A stretch of DNA of 64,000 nucleotides, taken from the NCBI GenBank assembly GCA_037138595.1, contig JBAXIB010000004.1, positions 1-64,000 of the forward strand, read 5' to 3'. The translations under genes were made by a program, and so were the position numbers. The stretch comes from UBA4742 sp037138595. Its GTDB lineage: Bacteria; Actinomycetota; Acidimicrobiia; Acidimicrobiales; Acidimicrobilacustridaceae. Shown in pieces: positions 8,583-17,301 of this stretch (position 1 is the stretch's first letter; the number at the start of each line of letters is the position of its first letter). The notes beneath the pieces were generated by a model. That model searched no databases. It was given only the letters and a program-made list of their open reading frames with translations, and was not told where the DNA came from.

Positions 8583-11500
8583 CTAAGCAGTTGTACCTAT
8601 CTTTTCGCTAACCACTCGCGAGGAACCACCCGGCTGCATCGTCACACCGTAAAGGCAGTCAGCTGCATCCATCGTGCGGCGCTGATGGCTCACAATGATG
8701 AGCTGGGCATCGTTACGGAACTCGGCGACAAGACCAAGAAAACGGTGGAGGTTCACGTCATCGAGTGCGGCCTCGACCTCGTCCATGACATAGAACGGCG
8801 ACGGCCGACTCCGGAACACCGCGAAGAGAAACGCCAACGCCGTAAGGGAGCGCTCACCGCCGGATAGCAATGAAAGTTTACGCACGTTCTTGCCTGATGG
8901 TCGGGCCTCAACTTCAATGCCCGTATCGAGCAAGTTGTCCGGGTTTGTCAGGCGAAGTCGCCCTTTACCTCCAGGGAACAACGTATCGAACAGGTGCTCG
9001 AAATTGAGTGCAACATCCGCCCATGCCGAAGCAAATACGTTCACGATTTCATCATCAATTGCTTTGATGATCTTGCCGAGTTCGCGCCGTGACTCTTTCA
9101 CGTCATCGAGTTGCTTCTGCAGAAACTCGTGACGTTCTTGCAACGCTTCAAACTCTTCGAGAGCGAGCGGATTGATTGGGCCCATGATGCGCAATTCGCG
9201 CTCGAGTTCCCGGACCCGACCTGGTGCCGTCACGCCGTCGATGAGCGGGGGACATTCGGCGGCAATTGCGGTGTCAGGCTCGCACTCAAGGTCCCGACGG
9301 AGTGCTTCAACTGCAGTTTCGATTCGCAGCTTCGTTTCCGCGTCGTCGATCTCAAGGCGCTGCTCCCGCTCGCGCAGTTCGCTCAGCTTGCGCTCAGCCT
9401 CGGCGCGCTGCTTGCGCGCTTTGTCGAGTTCGGCGGCGACTTCACGCGCCGCTTCGCTTTGACGACGTCGTCGCGCCCGCAAATCGGCAAGACCAGTCTC
9501 AATGATGGTCAATCGTTCGGTCACCAAGGCAATCAATCGATCGGTAGCGAGCTGACGAACGTCGAGTTCCACGCGGCGGCCTTCAGCTTCGGCGCGCTCT
9601 TGAGCGGCACCTTCCAGGCGCTGTTCGACTTCAGCGAGACGCCGTTCCAAGAACTCGTGGCGTTCGGCTACCCCCGCTCCGCGAACCTCGAGGTCGCTTC
9701 GAAGCGCTCCGACTTCAGCTGCTCGTGCCTCCAACGCAGCACGCGCTTCGCCCATGGCGCGGCCTCGTTCCGCGGTATCGAGTTCAGCTGCTTCAAGTGC
9801 CGGCAGTTCATTGTCTAGCTCGGCGATCCGTTCTTGTTCTCGGCCGACACGACTCGCAAGTTCGTCAAGATGAGTTTGCAGCGCGTCGGCTTCAGTGGCG
9901 GCATCGCGCCGATCATTTTCAACCCGTGTGAGACCGTCGGCCGCAGCCGCTAAGCGCCCATCGTTTACATCAAGTTCACGTGAAAGATCATGCTCAACTC
10001 GAGTTGCGCTTTCGAGCATCTGCCGGGCGGTGGTCAACGCCTCAAGTGCCTTCGCCAACGTCGCCGCTGACTGTTCTGATCGGGAACGAGCTTCTTCGAG
10101 CGCTGCGCCCGTTGCCCCTGATCCCGAAGCGCCCACTCGCCATCCACTCAGCCCGAAGCGATCGCCGCTTGGGGTCACGACCACAACATCAGGATGGGAC
10201 AAAGCGGCGTCAACCGCTTCACCCCAGCCACCGCTCACGACGACCGCTGAGCCAACCAGCGCATCGAGCAATACGTCGACCCCCGGGCGGGTCGAACGGA
10301 CATGTCCACGAACCGATTCGCCAATCGACGGCGGACTCGAAATCGTTCGTCCGCTGGTCAGCGCCAGGACCGCTCCAGAAATCGATTCAGCGTGCAACGC
10401 TTGCAATGCTCGGCGCGCCGCGTCGACGCCATCAACGACGACCGCGGCGAGCGCCTCTCCCGCCGCGGCTTCGAACGCTGATTCCCATCCAGCGTCGATG
10501 TCAACCAAGTCGAGCAACGTCCCCAGGACGCCGTCGATGTCGGCGAGCCGTTCAGCCCCGGCACGAGACCGTGCCTCGTCAAGGGCCAGGCTCAATGCGT
10601 CAACCCGCGCCAGCCATGAGTGATGCTGAGATTCAGCGGTGCGATGTCCCGCTTCTGCTTCGACGCGACCCGCATCGAGTTCAGAACGATGACGCTCGGC
10701 CTGATCGAGCGCTTCTACCAGCGGGAGTTCGGCTTGTTCGGCTGCACCAATCTCGACTCGTAGCCGATCTGCCTGTTCGGTCAGACGGCTCGATTTTTCG
10801 GTCAATACGTCGATGCGAGCTTGCATTCGAGCCTGTTCGCCTTCGCCGCGTTGCACGCCTTGACGCAGCGCTGCGAGCTCACCGCGCACCTCTGACGCAC
10901 GGCCACTCGGAGCGGCGACACCATCGGCCCATTCCACTTCGTATCGTTGGCGAGCCTCAGCTAGCGCCAGTTCTGCTGCGACAAGATCGTCAGCCGCCGG
11001 ACCCAACACAGCTTGTTCGGCCGCTGCCTCTTGCAACTCGCCCTGCAGACGAGCAGATTCGGCTTCAAGCGTCGCAATAACGCCCTGGTCGATGAAAGCC
11101 CCACGATCCCGATCGATCCCGCGACGGCGCTCGGCGAGCAACGAACCCAAACCCCGCGCCTTTTCGAATAACGATTCGAACTGCGCTAACGAATCGCCGA
11201 GATCATCTCCGCCCATCGCGGTCAGCGACGCCTCGGTCGCCATGACCGCGGTATCGAGCGAAGCGAGTTCGCGCTTCAGTTCACGATCGCTCGAAGTAAG
11301 TTCGATTCTGCGCTCCGCCGCGCCAGCCAAACGGGTCCGTAATGCTGCGAGCTCTCGGCCAGCAACAAAAATTCGCAACGCATGTAACTCGGCGGCGACC
11401 GCACCATGGCGACGCGCCGCGTCAGCTTGTCGTTCGAGCGGACGCAATTGCCGACGGACTTCACGAAGCAAGTCCTGCAGGCGAGTCAGATTGCCTTCCG

Positions 11501-12050
11501 TCGCTTCGAGGCGGCGCTCACTTTTCTCTTTGCGGCGACGGAACTTCAAAACACCAGCGGCTTCTTCAATGATCGCTCGGCGCTCTTCAGGTCGAGCGTT
11601 TAGTACCGCGTCGATCTGCCCTTGGCTGATGATCACATGCTGTTGGCGACCGACGCCGCTGTCGCTTAGAAGTTCTTGTATGTCGAGCAAGCGACAAGGC
11701 ACTCCGTTGAGCGCATATTCGCTGTCACCATTACGAAACAACGTGCGAGTAATGGTGACTTCGGTAAATTCGATCGGCAGGATTCCCGATGTGTTGTCAA
11801 TCGTGAGCGACACCTCAGCGCGGCCAAGCGCACTGCGTTTCGCCGTGCCGGCAAAAATGACGTCGTCCATCTTCTGGGACCGAACCGCGCTCGGTGCTTG
11901 GGCGCCAAGCACCCAACCAATGGCGTCGACGACGTTTGACTTGCCGCTGCCATTAGGGCCGACGACAACGGTTACGCCTGGCTCGAAGTCGAGCGACGTA
12001 GCGTCGGCGAACGACTTGAACCCCTTAAGGGTCAGGGTCTTGAGATACAC
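8583..12050 (-). CDS. smc: Chromosome segregation ATPase SMC
   Basis: 1155 aa, the usual length. The N-terminal head has Walker A GPNGSGKS (31-38); two long coiled-coil arms (Glu/Arg/Ala-rich) flank a globular hinge in the middle (about 500-660). The C-terminal head has the ABC signature LSGGERS (about 1062) and Walker B YVMDEVEAALDD (catalytic pair D-E at about 1090-1091), then the H-loop IIVSHQRR. It dimerises at the hinge and, with ScpA/ScpB, compacts and segregates the chromosome. The GTG start is preceded by GGAGTAGGT. It follows mutM after 75 nt, the conserved rnc-mutM-smc order. Large plus-strand ORFs inside it are antisense shadows of the high-GC coiled coil. Confidence 0.97.
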   Translation of the reverse strand: MYLKTLTLKGFKSFADATSLDFEPGVTVVVGPNGSGKSNVVDAIGWVLGAQAPSAVRSQKMDDVIFAGTAKRSALGRAEVSLTIDNTSGILPIEFTEVTITRTLFRNGDSEYALNGVPCRLLDIQELLSDSGVGRQQHVIISQGQIDAVLNARPEERRAIIEEAAGVLKFRRRKEKSERRLEATEGNLTRLQDLLREVRRQLRPLERQADAARRHGAVAAELHALRIFVAGRELAALRTRLAGAAERRIELTSSDRELKRELASLDTAVMATEASLTAMGGDDLGDSLAQFESLFEKARGLGSLLAERRRGIDRDRGAFIDQGVIATLEAESARLQGELQEAAAEQAVLGPAADDLVAAELALAEARQRYEVEWADGVAAPSGRASEVRGELAALRQGVQRGEGEQARMQARIDVLTEKSSRLTEQADRLRVEIGAAEQAELPLVEALDQAERHRSELDAGRVEAEAGHRTAESQHHSWLARVDALSLALDEARSRAGAERLADIDGVLGTLLDLVDIDAGWESAFEAAAGEALAAVVVDGVDAARRALQALHAESISGAVLALTSGRTISSPPSIGESVRGHVRSTRPGVDVLLDALVGSAVVVSGGWGEAVDAALSHPDVVVVTPSGDRFGLSGWRVGASGSGATGAALEEARSRSEQSAATLAKALEALTTARQMLESATRVEHDLSRELDVNDGRLAAAADGLTRVENDRRDAATEADALQTHLDELASRVGREQERIAELDNELPALEAAELDTAERGRAMGEARAALEARAAEVGALRSDLEVRGAGVAERHEFLERRLAEVEQRLEGAAQERAEAEGRRVELDVRQLATDRLIALVTERLTIIETGLADLRARRRRQSEAAREVAAELDKARKQRAEAERKLSELREREQRLEIDDAETKLRIETAVEALRRDLECEPDTAIAAECPPLIDGVTAPGRVRELERELRIMGPINPLALEEFEALQERHEFLQKQLDDVKESRRELGKIIKAIDDEIVNVFASAWADVALNFEHLFDTLFPGGKGRLRLTNPDNLLDTGIEVEARPSGKNVRKLSLLSGGERSLTALAFLFAVFRSRPSPFYVMDEVEAALDDVNLHRFLGLVAEFRNDAQLIIVSHQRRTMDAADCLYGVTMQPGGSSRVVSEKIGTTA

Positions 12051-12125
12051 ACCTACTCCGCTGCGCTCTGGACACGCTGACCCTAGTAGCTAGCCAAGGG
12101 CCCTCGGTTCATATCGAATTGATGA

Positions 12126-12962
12126 TCAGACTTGGCATATCTCGCAGAAATACGTCGATCGACTAGCGAACTTCGCTTTCGAAATAGTGGCGCGCCGGCA
12201 CCGAACGCATGGCTGCTTTTCGCGGTCATAAACCTTGTGATGTTCTTGGTACTCGCCGGGCTTTCCGTTGAGATCGACATATTGCTCATCGGACAGCGTC
12301 GAACCGCCATATTTGATGGCGTCATGGAGTGTTTCGACCACGGATCGGTACAAGCGGCGCATCTCCTGCGTGGACAACGAGTCGCTCAGGCGGTCGTACC
12401 TCAACCCTGCCGCAAACAAGATTTCGTCGGCGTAGATGTTTCCGAGGCCCGCGATAATCGACTGATCAGTAAGGAACGCCTTCAACTTCATCTTGCGATC
12501 CATCAGTTCATGGCCAAACGATTGCCAGGAAATAGGCGTTTCAACCGGATCAAACCCCATTTCGGCAAGTTCGGGAAAATCTTCGGCAACAGTTTCAGGC
12601 GAAACGACGAACATTTCGCCAAACGTGCGCGGATCGACAAAACGCAGTTGACCGCCCTGGGTGAACGTGATGATGACGTGGGTATGTTTCGCCGTCGGTT
12701 CTTTGACCGCAGTCTTCAGGAGCTGCCCGCTCATCCGCAGGTGAATAACCAGCGTGTCGCCGCTATCGAGTCGAATCAGGAGATACTTTCCTTTTCGCTC
12801 GGCCGCGACGATCTTGACGCCGTCAAGCTTGGCAATAAATGCCTTTTTGGTCTGGCGGCGAACGGTCCGCGTGCCATGCACCTCGACACTCTTAATCTTC
12901 TTGCCGACCGCTTCACGCTCGACTTCGCGGCGGATGGTTTCGACTTCGGGCAATTCAGGCAT
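12126..12962 (-). CDS. mutM: Formamidopyrimidine-DNA glycosylase (Fpg/MutM)
   Basis: 278 aa. It begins MPELPEVETIRREVE; Pro2 is the N-terminal catalytic nucleophile and Glu3 assists. Lys in ERKGKYLL is the conserved beta-elimination lysine, and the C-terminus has a zinc finger C252-x2-C255-x17-C273-x2-C276. The enzyme excises 8-oxoguanine and other oxidised purines from DNA and nicks the abasic site. All catalytic elements are present. Its start overlaps the 3' end of rnc by 8 nt, so translation is probably coupled. Confidence 0.97.
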   Translation of the reverse strand: MPELPEVETIRREVEREAVGKKIKSVEVHGTRTVRRQTKKAFIAKLDGVKIVAAERKGKYLLIRLDSGDTLVIHLRMSGQLLKTAVKEPTAKHTHVIITFTQGGQLRFVDPRTFGEMFVVSPETVAEDFPELAEMGFDPVETPISWQSFGHELMDRKMKLKAFLTDQSIIAGLGNIYADEILFAAGLRYDRLSDSLSTQEMRRLYRSVVETLHDAIKYGGSTLSDEQYVDLNGKPGEYQEHHKVYDREKQPCVRCRRATISKAKFASRSTYFCEICQV

Positions 12963-13896
12963 GACGTTTCTCGCTCTCTTGGCTCACACCGGAGTCGGTG
13001 GGAGCGGTTCGGGCCGGAAGTGACCCCACACTGGCGCCCGAATCAAGGGGCGCTTGGTCAACGGCATCGGGGTGATCGTCCCCGATGTGGTGAAGATCGT
13101 TGCTTTCATTGACGCGAAGTCGACGCCATGCTTCGCTTGCGGCGGCCTGTTCAGCCAACTTCTTGCTCCTGCCCGCTCCCTCGCCTTGTATTTCGCCCGC
13201 GATGTGCACCACGGCGAAGAATCGGCGTTCGTGGTCGGGACCTTCAGCGGTGATGGTGTACTCGGGAAGTTGCTCAAATCGGTGGGCCACAAGTTCTTGA
13301 AGTTGCGTCTTGAAATCGAGCCCACCGGGGCCGTCAGCGGCGATATCAATTCGGTCGCCGAGAAGACGCAAGACGAGTTGTTGGGCCGCCGGCCACCCTT
13401 GGTCAAGAAACACTGCTCCGATGACGGCTTCCATCGCATCGGAAAGGATGGACAGTTTGGTCCGACCACCACTCGCATTTTCGCCCTTGCCGAGTCGTAA
13501 TTGCTCACCAAGGCCTACCTCGCCTGCGACCTCAGCCATCGCAGCCGCATTGACTACCGAGGCGCGCACTGATGAAAGTTCACCTTCGGCGAGTTCGCCG
13601 AATCGGTCGAAAACATGGGCGGTAACCACCAACCCAAGGACGGCATCGCCGAGAAATTCCAGTCGCTCGTTAGATTCGTGACCCGCGTGTTCGGCGCACC
13701 ACGACCGGTGAGTCACGGCGAGCGCGAGAAGGTCCGGATCGGTGAACGGGCAACCGATCCGATCAGCGAAACAGAGGAGCGTGTCGGTCGTCAGGGGATC
13801 AGCCCAGGCGGGCGACCACGTAGTCGACCGCGTCCCGTACCGTCTTGAGGTCTTCAAGGTCTTCGTCTTCGATACGGAAACCAACACTGCGTTCAC
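12955..13896 (-). CDS. rnc: Ribonuclease III
   Basis: The catalytic domain has ALAVTHRSW and the RNase III signature NERLEFLGDAVLGL, a second acidic cluster at SDAMEAVIGAVFLDQGW, then a double-stranded-RNA-binding domain (DFKTQLQELVAHR to SKKLAEQAAASEAW). A poorly conserved acidic tail of about 50 residues follows. It processes rRNA precursors and structured mRNAs. The start is uncertain: no ATG lies near the expected N-terminus. Coordinates given use GTG 13896 (313 aa), which overlaps acpP by about 98 nt; another GTG three codons later, later TTG codons, or a CTG near 13794 that would remove most of the overlap are alternatives. It is translationally linked to acpP upstream and mutM downstream. 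Confidence 0.93.
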   Translation of the reverse strand: MNAVLVSVSKTKTLKTSRRYGTRSTTWSPAWADPLTTDTLLCFADRIGCPFTDPDLLALAVTHRSWCAEHAGHESNERLEFLGDAVLGLVVTAHVFDRFGELAEGELSSVRASVVNAAAMAEVAGEVGLGEQLRLGKGENASGGRTKLSILSDAMEAVIGAVFLDQGWPAAQQLVLRLLGDRIDIAADGPGGLDFKTQLQELVAHRFEQLPEYTITAEGPDHERRFFAVVHIAGEIQGEGAGRSKKLAEQAAASEAWRRLRVNESNDLHHIGDDHPDAVDQAPLDSGASVGSLPARTAPTDSGVSQESEKRHA

Positions 13897-14089
13897 TCAG
13901 TTCTTCCTCAATGGCTTCGACAAGCTCAATCAGCGCTAACGAATCGGCTTCGAGATCGTCGGCGAATGAATCGCCCTCGTGAATAGCGGACGGTTCGATT
14001 TCAAGGATGTCGGCCAGCCGGTCACGAACCAGGTCAACGATCTCCTGACGGTTGACTGGCCCGTTGTTGACATGGGTCTCTGCAGGCAC
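13799..14089 (-). CDS. acpP: Acyl carrier protein
   Basis: 96 aa from GTG 14089, which has AGGAG 10 nt upstream; the ORF is open to 14206 but the extra residues are basic and unlike any ACP. The four-helix ACP core contains DDLEADSLALIELVEAIEEE, with Ser50 the 4'-phosphopantetheine attachment site, preceded by the helix EIVDLVRDRLADIL. It carries growing acyl chains in fatty acid synthesis. Standing between plsX and rnc fits the bacterial plsX-acpP-rnc cluster, and coaD, which makes the prosthetic-group precursor, is 3 kb upstream in the same direction. Confidence 0.94.
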   Translation of the reverse strand: MPAETHVNNGPVNRQEIVDLVRDRLADILEIEPSAIHEGDSFADDLEADSLALIELVEAIEEELSERSVGFRIEDEDLEDLKTVRDAVDYVVARLG

Positions 14090-14241
14090 GGGTTGGGATC
14101 TCCTTCGATACCGACGAATGATGCGTTGGGACGCGAACGGCGCAATGATAGCAGATTCGAGGCTTGCTCGCTCGTGAAGAAGGATAAAAGTGCAGCTCAA
14201 CGGCACTTTTTGCGGCGCTCGGGCCAGTTTTCGTTGACCCG

Positions 14242-15231
14242 TTATGAGGCGGTCGTCGCGGCCCGTAAGTGATCGACCACTTCTCCCACGACGAGGTCCC
14301 GTGCGACTTGGATCGCATTGACCATCGCGGTCGCCGAGGACGAGCCGTGGCTAATGATGCAGACGCCGTCGACGCCGAGCAGCATGGCTCCGCCAACATT
14401 CTCAGGATCCAGCTGGGTATAGAGCGGCGCCAATGCCGGCATCAGAACCTTGGCGGCTTCCCTGGTGTCGTCGTCGGTATCGAACGCACCCAAGACACCG
14501 GCGATGAGTGCGCGCAGACTGCCTTCAAGGGTTTTGAGCGCAACATTGCCAGTGAATCCATCGGTTACGACGACGTCAGCCGCATCGCTCATGAGGTCGC
14601 GGCCTTCAACGTTTCCGACAAATATCGCACCGGTCGAACCGATCCACGCAGGATCAGCTAACAATTTGTGGGTCTCTTTTACGAGTGGATTGCCTTTGGT
14701 TGGCTCCTCACCAATCGAAAGCAATGCAACTCGGGGGTGGTCAATGCCAAACCGATCACGGGCATAGACCGCGCCCATTTGAGCAAATTGCACCAACCAT
14801 TCAGCGTTGCATTCAGCATTCGCACCTGCGTCAAGCATGACGGTCGGCGTGCCCCCCAAGACCGGTATCGGTGTTGCGATCGCTGGTCGGCTCACTCCCT
14901 TGATGCGCCCCATTCGCAATAATGCGCTCGCCATCGTTGCTCCGGTGTTGCCCGCGCTGACCATCGCACATGCACGGCCATCTCGAACTGCTTCAGCCGC
15001 TCGAACAAGCGACGAATCCTTCATGCGGCGAACACTCGTGCCGGCATCGGCATCCATCGCAATTACTTCTGATGCTGCCAACACTTCGAGTTCGCCCGGG
15101 TCACCAATTTCGTCTGGCCGCCCCACCAACAAGATCGGCACACCCAACTCAACCGCGGCGCGCTTTGCACCCGCGACAATCTCAGACGGAGCATGATCGC
15201 CGCCCATTGCATCGACCGCTATCGGAAGCAT
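14242..15231 (-). CDS. plsX: Phosphate acyltransferase PlsX
   Basis: 329 aa from ATG 15231. The family N-terminus LPIAVDAMGGDHAPSEIV is clear; the open frame continues upstream to 15591 through rpmF, but that part is a shadow. Further conserved blocks are VSAGNTGATMASALLRMGRIKGVSRPAIA, ALLSIGEEPTKGN and the C-terminal GGAMLLGVDGVCIISHGSSSA. PlsX converts acyl-ACP to acyl phosphate, the first step of phosphatidic acid synthesis through PlsY. It follows rpmF by 31 nt, as in many bacteria (rpmF-plsX). Confidence 0.96.
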   Translation of the reverse strand: MLPIAVDAMGGDHAPSEIVAGAKRAAVELGVPILLVGRPDEIGDPGELEVLAASEVIAMDADAGTSVRRMKDSSLVRAAEAVRDGRACAMVSAGNTGATMASALLRMGRIKGVSRPAIATPIPVLGGTPTVMLDAGANAECNAEWLVQFAQMGAVYARDRFGIDHPRVALLSIGEEPTKGNPLVKETHKLLADPAWIGSTGAIFVGNVEGRDLMSDAADVVVTDGFTGNVALKTLEGSLRALIAGVLGAFDTDDDTREAAKVLMPALAPLYTQLDPENVGGAMLLGVDGVCIISHGSSSATAMVNAIQVARDLVVGEVVDHLRAATTAS

Positions 15232-15262
15232 GTTGGCCACAAATTTGACCCCGTGAAGTCGA

Positions 15263-15442
15263 TCAGTCGACGTTGATGGCCTGGCGGCCGTGATACCAAC
15301 CACAGTTACCGCACACGATGTGGGGAACCTTGGTGGCGCCACAATGCGGGCACGTGCTGCGCGGCGCGGTCGAGATCGTCCATGCCGAGGCACGCCGACT
15401 GCGACTCTTGGACTTCGAAGTCTTCTTCTTAGGTACAGCCAT
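15263..15442 (-). CDS. rpmF: 50S ribosomal protein L32
   Basis: 59 aa beginning MAVPKKKTSKSKSRSRR, the unmistakable basic L32 N-terminus. It retains both zinc-binding pairs: C31-x2-C34 (CPHC) and C44-x2-C47 (CGNC), so it is the zinc-containing C+ form, not a zinc-independent paralogue. It lies between the DUF177 gene and plsX, the normal position. A 191-nt spacer separates it from the DUF177 gene upstream. Confidence 0.97.
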   Translation of the reverse strand: MAVPKKKTSKSKSRSRRASAWTISTAPRSTCPHCGATKVPHIVCGNCGWYHGRQAINVD

Positions 15443-15633
15443 AATTCTCTATGCCTCTGGAAATCGTGCGAATCGGTGAGCGAAGCGGTCGGGCCCCAAG
15501 ACAGGAGCTGCAAACAGGGCCGCAGGACGCGAACAGCAAAGCGTAGCGGGCGCGAGCCCGTAGGTCTAAGTGAGGGTGCCGATAACCCCAATCACCGCGG
15601 TCAGGATCGCTAACTTACGACGCCACACCGCCA
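15443..15633 (-). other. 191-nt spacer upstream of rpmF with a GNRA-type hairpin
   Basis: No coding frame here looks real. The clearest structure is a perfect 5-bp stem CGGGC/GCCCG closed by GCGA on the plus strand (15547-15560); on the minus, transcribed strand the loop reads TCGC. The spacer is long for an otherwise tightly packed operon, so an rpmF promoter or a structured leader is possible, but no consensus promoter or known ribosomal leader was recognised. Confidence 0.4.
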
Positions 15634-16161
15634 TTAGTCATCAAAATGCAAATCGCCGAGACCGGCCCATCGAGGATCAATTTCATGGTCCCCATCGGCA
15701 AGATCGTGGCCAGCGAGCTCGCCTGAACCAGTAGGGAAACTGTCTGGCGAAGGGCCACGACAATCGTCGCCGCACAGCGGAGCCAGTGGCAACGCGAGGA
15801 CAACAGCATCTCGAACGAGCGGTTCGAGGTCGATCTGTTCACCTGTCAACGCGTAGGTTTCGCCTTCAGTTGGGTGCCGCTCGAACACTTCTGCGTGCAC
15901 CTCTGCTTCAGCTTCGCCCGAAACCGGATCGAGACACCGACGGCACGCTCCTTGCCAAGGAACACCGACCATGCCGGTCGCCGTCAACGCCGAAGACAAC
16001 GATTCAAGGATTACGTCCACGTGTATCGATGCACCGTCGGGCACCGCCGCGGTTGAAACGCTCAGCCCGTCAAGTACTACATCTGTTTCGAACCGCCGAC
16101 GGCTTCCCGGGTGTCGAAGCAGCTCGGACACGCCCACCTGCAGCGGCCGAGCCGATGTCAC
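15634..16161 (-). CDS. DUF177 (YceD-family) protein, large-subunit rRNA accumulation factor-like
   Basis: 175 aa. The DUF177 core is visible: a first Cys pair in CRRCLDPV, then LTGEQIDLEPLVRDAVVLALPLAPLCGDDC, and the C-terminal DPRWAGLGDL. YceD proteins are encoded beside rpmF and affect 23S rRNA accumulation. In most members the LC..DC segment is followed by a second Cys pair (G-L-C-P-x-C-G); here the equivalent stretch is RGPSPDSFPTGSGE with no cysteine, so that putative metal site is gone. It overlaps the SepIVA-like gene by four bases (ATGA). Confidence 0.9.
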   Translation of the reverse strand: MTSARPLQVGVSELLRHPGSRRRFETDVVLDGLSVSTAAVPDGASIHVDVILESLSSALTATGMVGVPWQGACRRCLDPVSGEAEAEVHAEVFERHPTEGETYALTGEQIDLEPLVRDAVVLALPLAPLCGDDCRGPSPDSFPTGSGELAGHDLADGDHEIDPRWAGLGDLHFDD

Positions 16162-16820
16162 GATGCCTCGTCAGGGTCGTAGAAGTCGTCGTACTCGTCG
16201 TAGGCCTCGAGCCGTTCATCGGGTTGAGCTGGCGCGTCGGGAGGCGGCGGGAGTCCAATTGTCTGATCGAGCGGATGGTCGCCATCGACGCCGGATGTGA
16301 GACTTGTTCCCTGAAGTTTCTGACGGCCTGATGACACCAGTTTCATGGTGCGATCGAGCACGATTTCAAAGCTGGCGAGCTTTTGATCACAGAAGTCCTC
16401 GACTTCGTGATGCAATCGCCGAGCTTCAGCCTCAGCCGTATCGACGATTTGATAGGCCCGAGATTCTGCGGCCTTCACCACCTCGGCCCGCTGAACCATT
16501 CGCTCGGCGCGGGTGCGTGCTTGATCGAGGATTTCCTCACCTTCATGCTGCACGCGAGCGAGATACTCGTCACGCTCTTTCAACAACCACCGAGCCGCAC
16601 GAAGCTCCTCGGGTAAGCGAGTGAGGGCCTCGTCGATCAACGCGAGCACTTCGTCTTTAGAGATCATCGACGACGCCGACAGGGGTACAGGCCGTGCGCC
16701 ATCAACGATGTCGTGCAACTGCAACAAAATCTCTTCGGTAGCAACCTCGTGATACGGCTGAGCTTCAGGAGTCATCGAGAGATCGGCGAGGTCATCAAAT
16801 TCGTCAGAAAAATCAGTCAC
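16158..16820 (-). CDS. sepIVA: SepIVA-like DivIVA-family septation protein, coiled coil
   Basis: 220 aa from GTG 16820, which overlaps the coaD stop by 8 nt. After an acidic leader, residues from about 40 on contain LLQLHDIVDGARPVPLS, KDEVLALIDEALTRLPEELRAARWLL, an Ala/Glu/Arg coiled coil, AESRAYQIVDTAEAEARRL, and CDQKLASFEIVLDRTMKLVSSGRQKL. This pattern matches, block for block from memory, the mycobacterial SepIVA protein (Rv2927c), also encoded just before the yceD-rnc-fpg-smc cluster. SepIVA is a DivIVA-domain protein needed for septation. The central coiled coil here appears tens of residues shorter, and both N- and C-terminal ends are extended with acidic tracts (DEYDDFYDPDE at the end). 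Function is inferred by homology and synteny. Confidence 0.8.
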   Translation of the reverse strand: MTDFSDEFDDLADLSMTPEAQPYHEVATEEILLQLHDIVDGARPVPLSASSMISKDEVLALIDEALTRLPEELRAARWLLKERDEYLARVQHEGEEILDQARTRAERMVQRAEVVKAAESRAYQIVDTAEAEARRLHHEVEDFCDQKLASFEIVLDRTMKLVSSGRQKLQGTSLTSGVDGDHPLDQTIGLPPPPDAPAQPDERLEAYDEYDDFYDPDEAS

Positions 16821-17301
16821 TTGGATACTTCTCCTGAAGGCGCTTGGCGACGGCCGGTGGGACGAACGACGAAACGTCGCCGCCGAATCGCGCAATTTCT
16901 CGAATCAACTTAGAAGCGAGAAAAGAATGATCAGACGCCGACGGGATAAACAAGGTGTACACGCCAGAGACGCCCTTGTTCATTTGCGCCATTTGTAATT
17001 CGGATTCGAAATCAGAAACGGCTCGAAGCCCTTTAACAATGAAATCAGCGCCAACCTCTTGGGCGAGGTCCACCACCAAACTCGAAAACATGGTGACTTC
17101 AACGTTGTCGAGGTGGGCCACGCTTTCGCGCAACATGGCGTCACGCTCATCAAGATTGAACAGCGGCTCGCCCTTTTGCGGGTTGCGCATGGCTGCGACA
17201 ATCACACCGTCAAATAGGCGCGAGGCAGTTTCGATTATCTCAAGATGACCGTTGTGGATCGGGTCAAACGACCCCGGGTACAGCACGAGCGCCACAGTCA
17301 C
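16813..17301 (-). CDS. coaD: Phosphopantetheine adenylyltransferase
   Basis: 162 aa, the usual size. The nucleotidyltransferase signature PGSFDPIHNGH (residues 9-19, with the H16-x-G-H19 motif) opens the protein; later GLRAVSDFESELQMAQMN and the C-terminal SSFVPPAVAKRL are typical CoaD blocks. It transfers AMP to 4'-phosphopantetheine, the penultimate step of CoA synthesis. It overlaps rsmD upstream by four bases and the SepIVA-like gene downstream by 8. Confidence 0.97.
   Translation of the reverse strand: MTVALVLYPGSFDPIHNGHLEIIETASRLFDGVIVAAMRNPQKGEPLFNLDERDAMLRESVAHLDNVEVTMFSSLVVDLAQEVGADFIVKGLRAVSDFESELQMAQMNKGVSGVYTLFIPSASDHSFLASKLIREIARFGGDVSSFVPPAVAKRLQEKYPSD

Noticed and set aside
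9980..12093. Two long plus-strand ORFs (366 and 333 codons) opposite smc
   Set aside because: They are antisense to the smc coiled coil and head, are very rich in Arg/Ser/Pro, and match no family; smc explains the sequence fully.
12132..13112. 326-codon plus-strand ORF opposite mutM and the end of rnc
   Set aside because: Low-complexity antisense frame across two certain genes with all their motifs.
15290..15613. 107-codon plus-strand ORF over rpmF and the spacer
   Set aside because: rpmF on the minus strand is certain; the ORF is basic low-complexity sequence.
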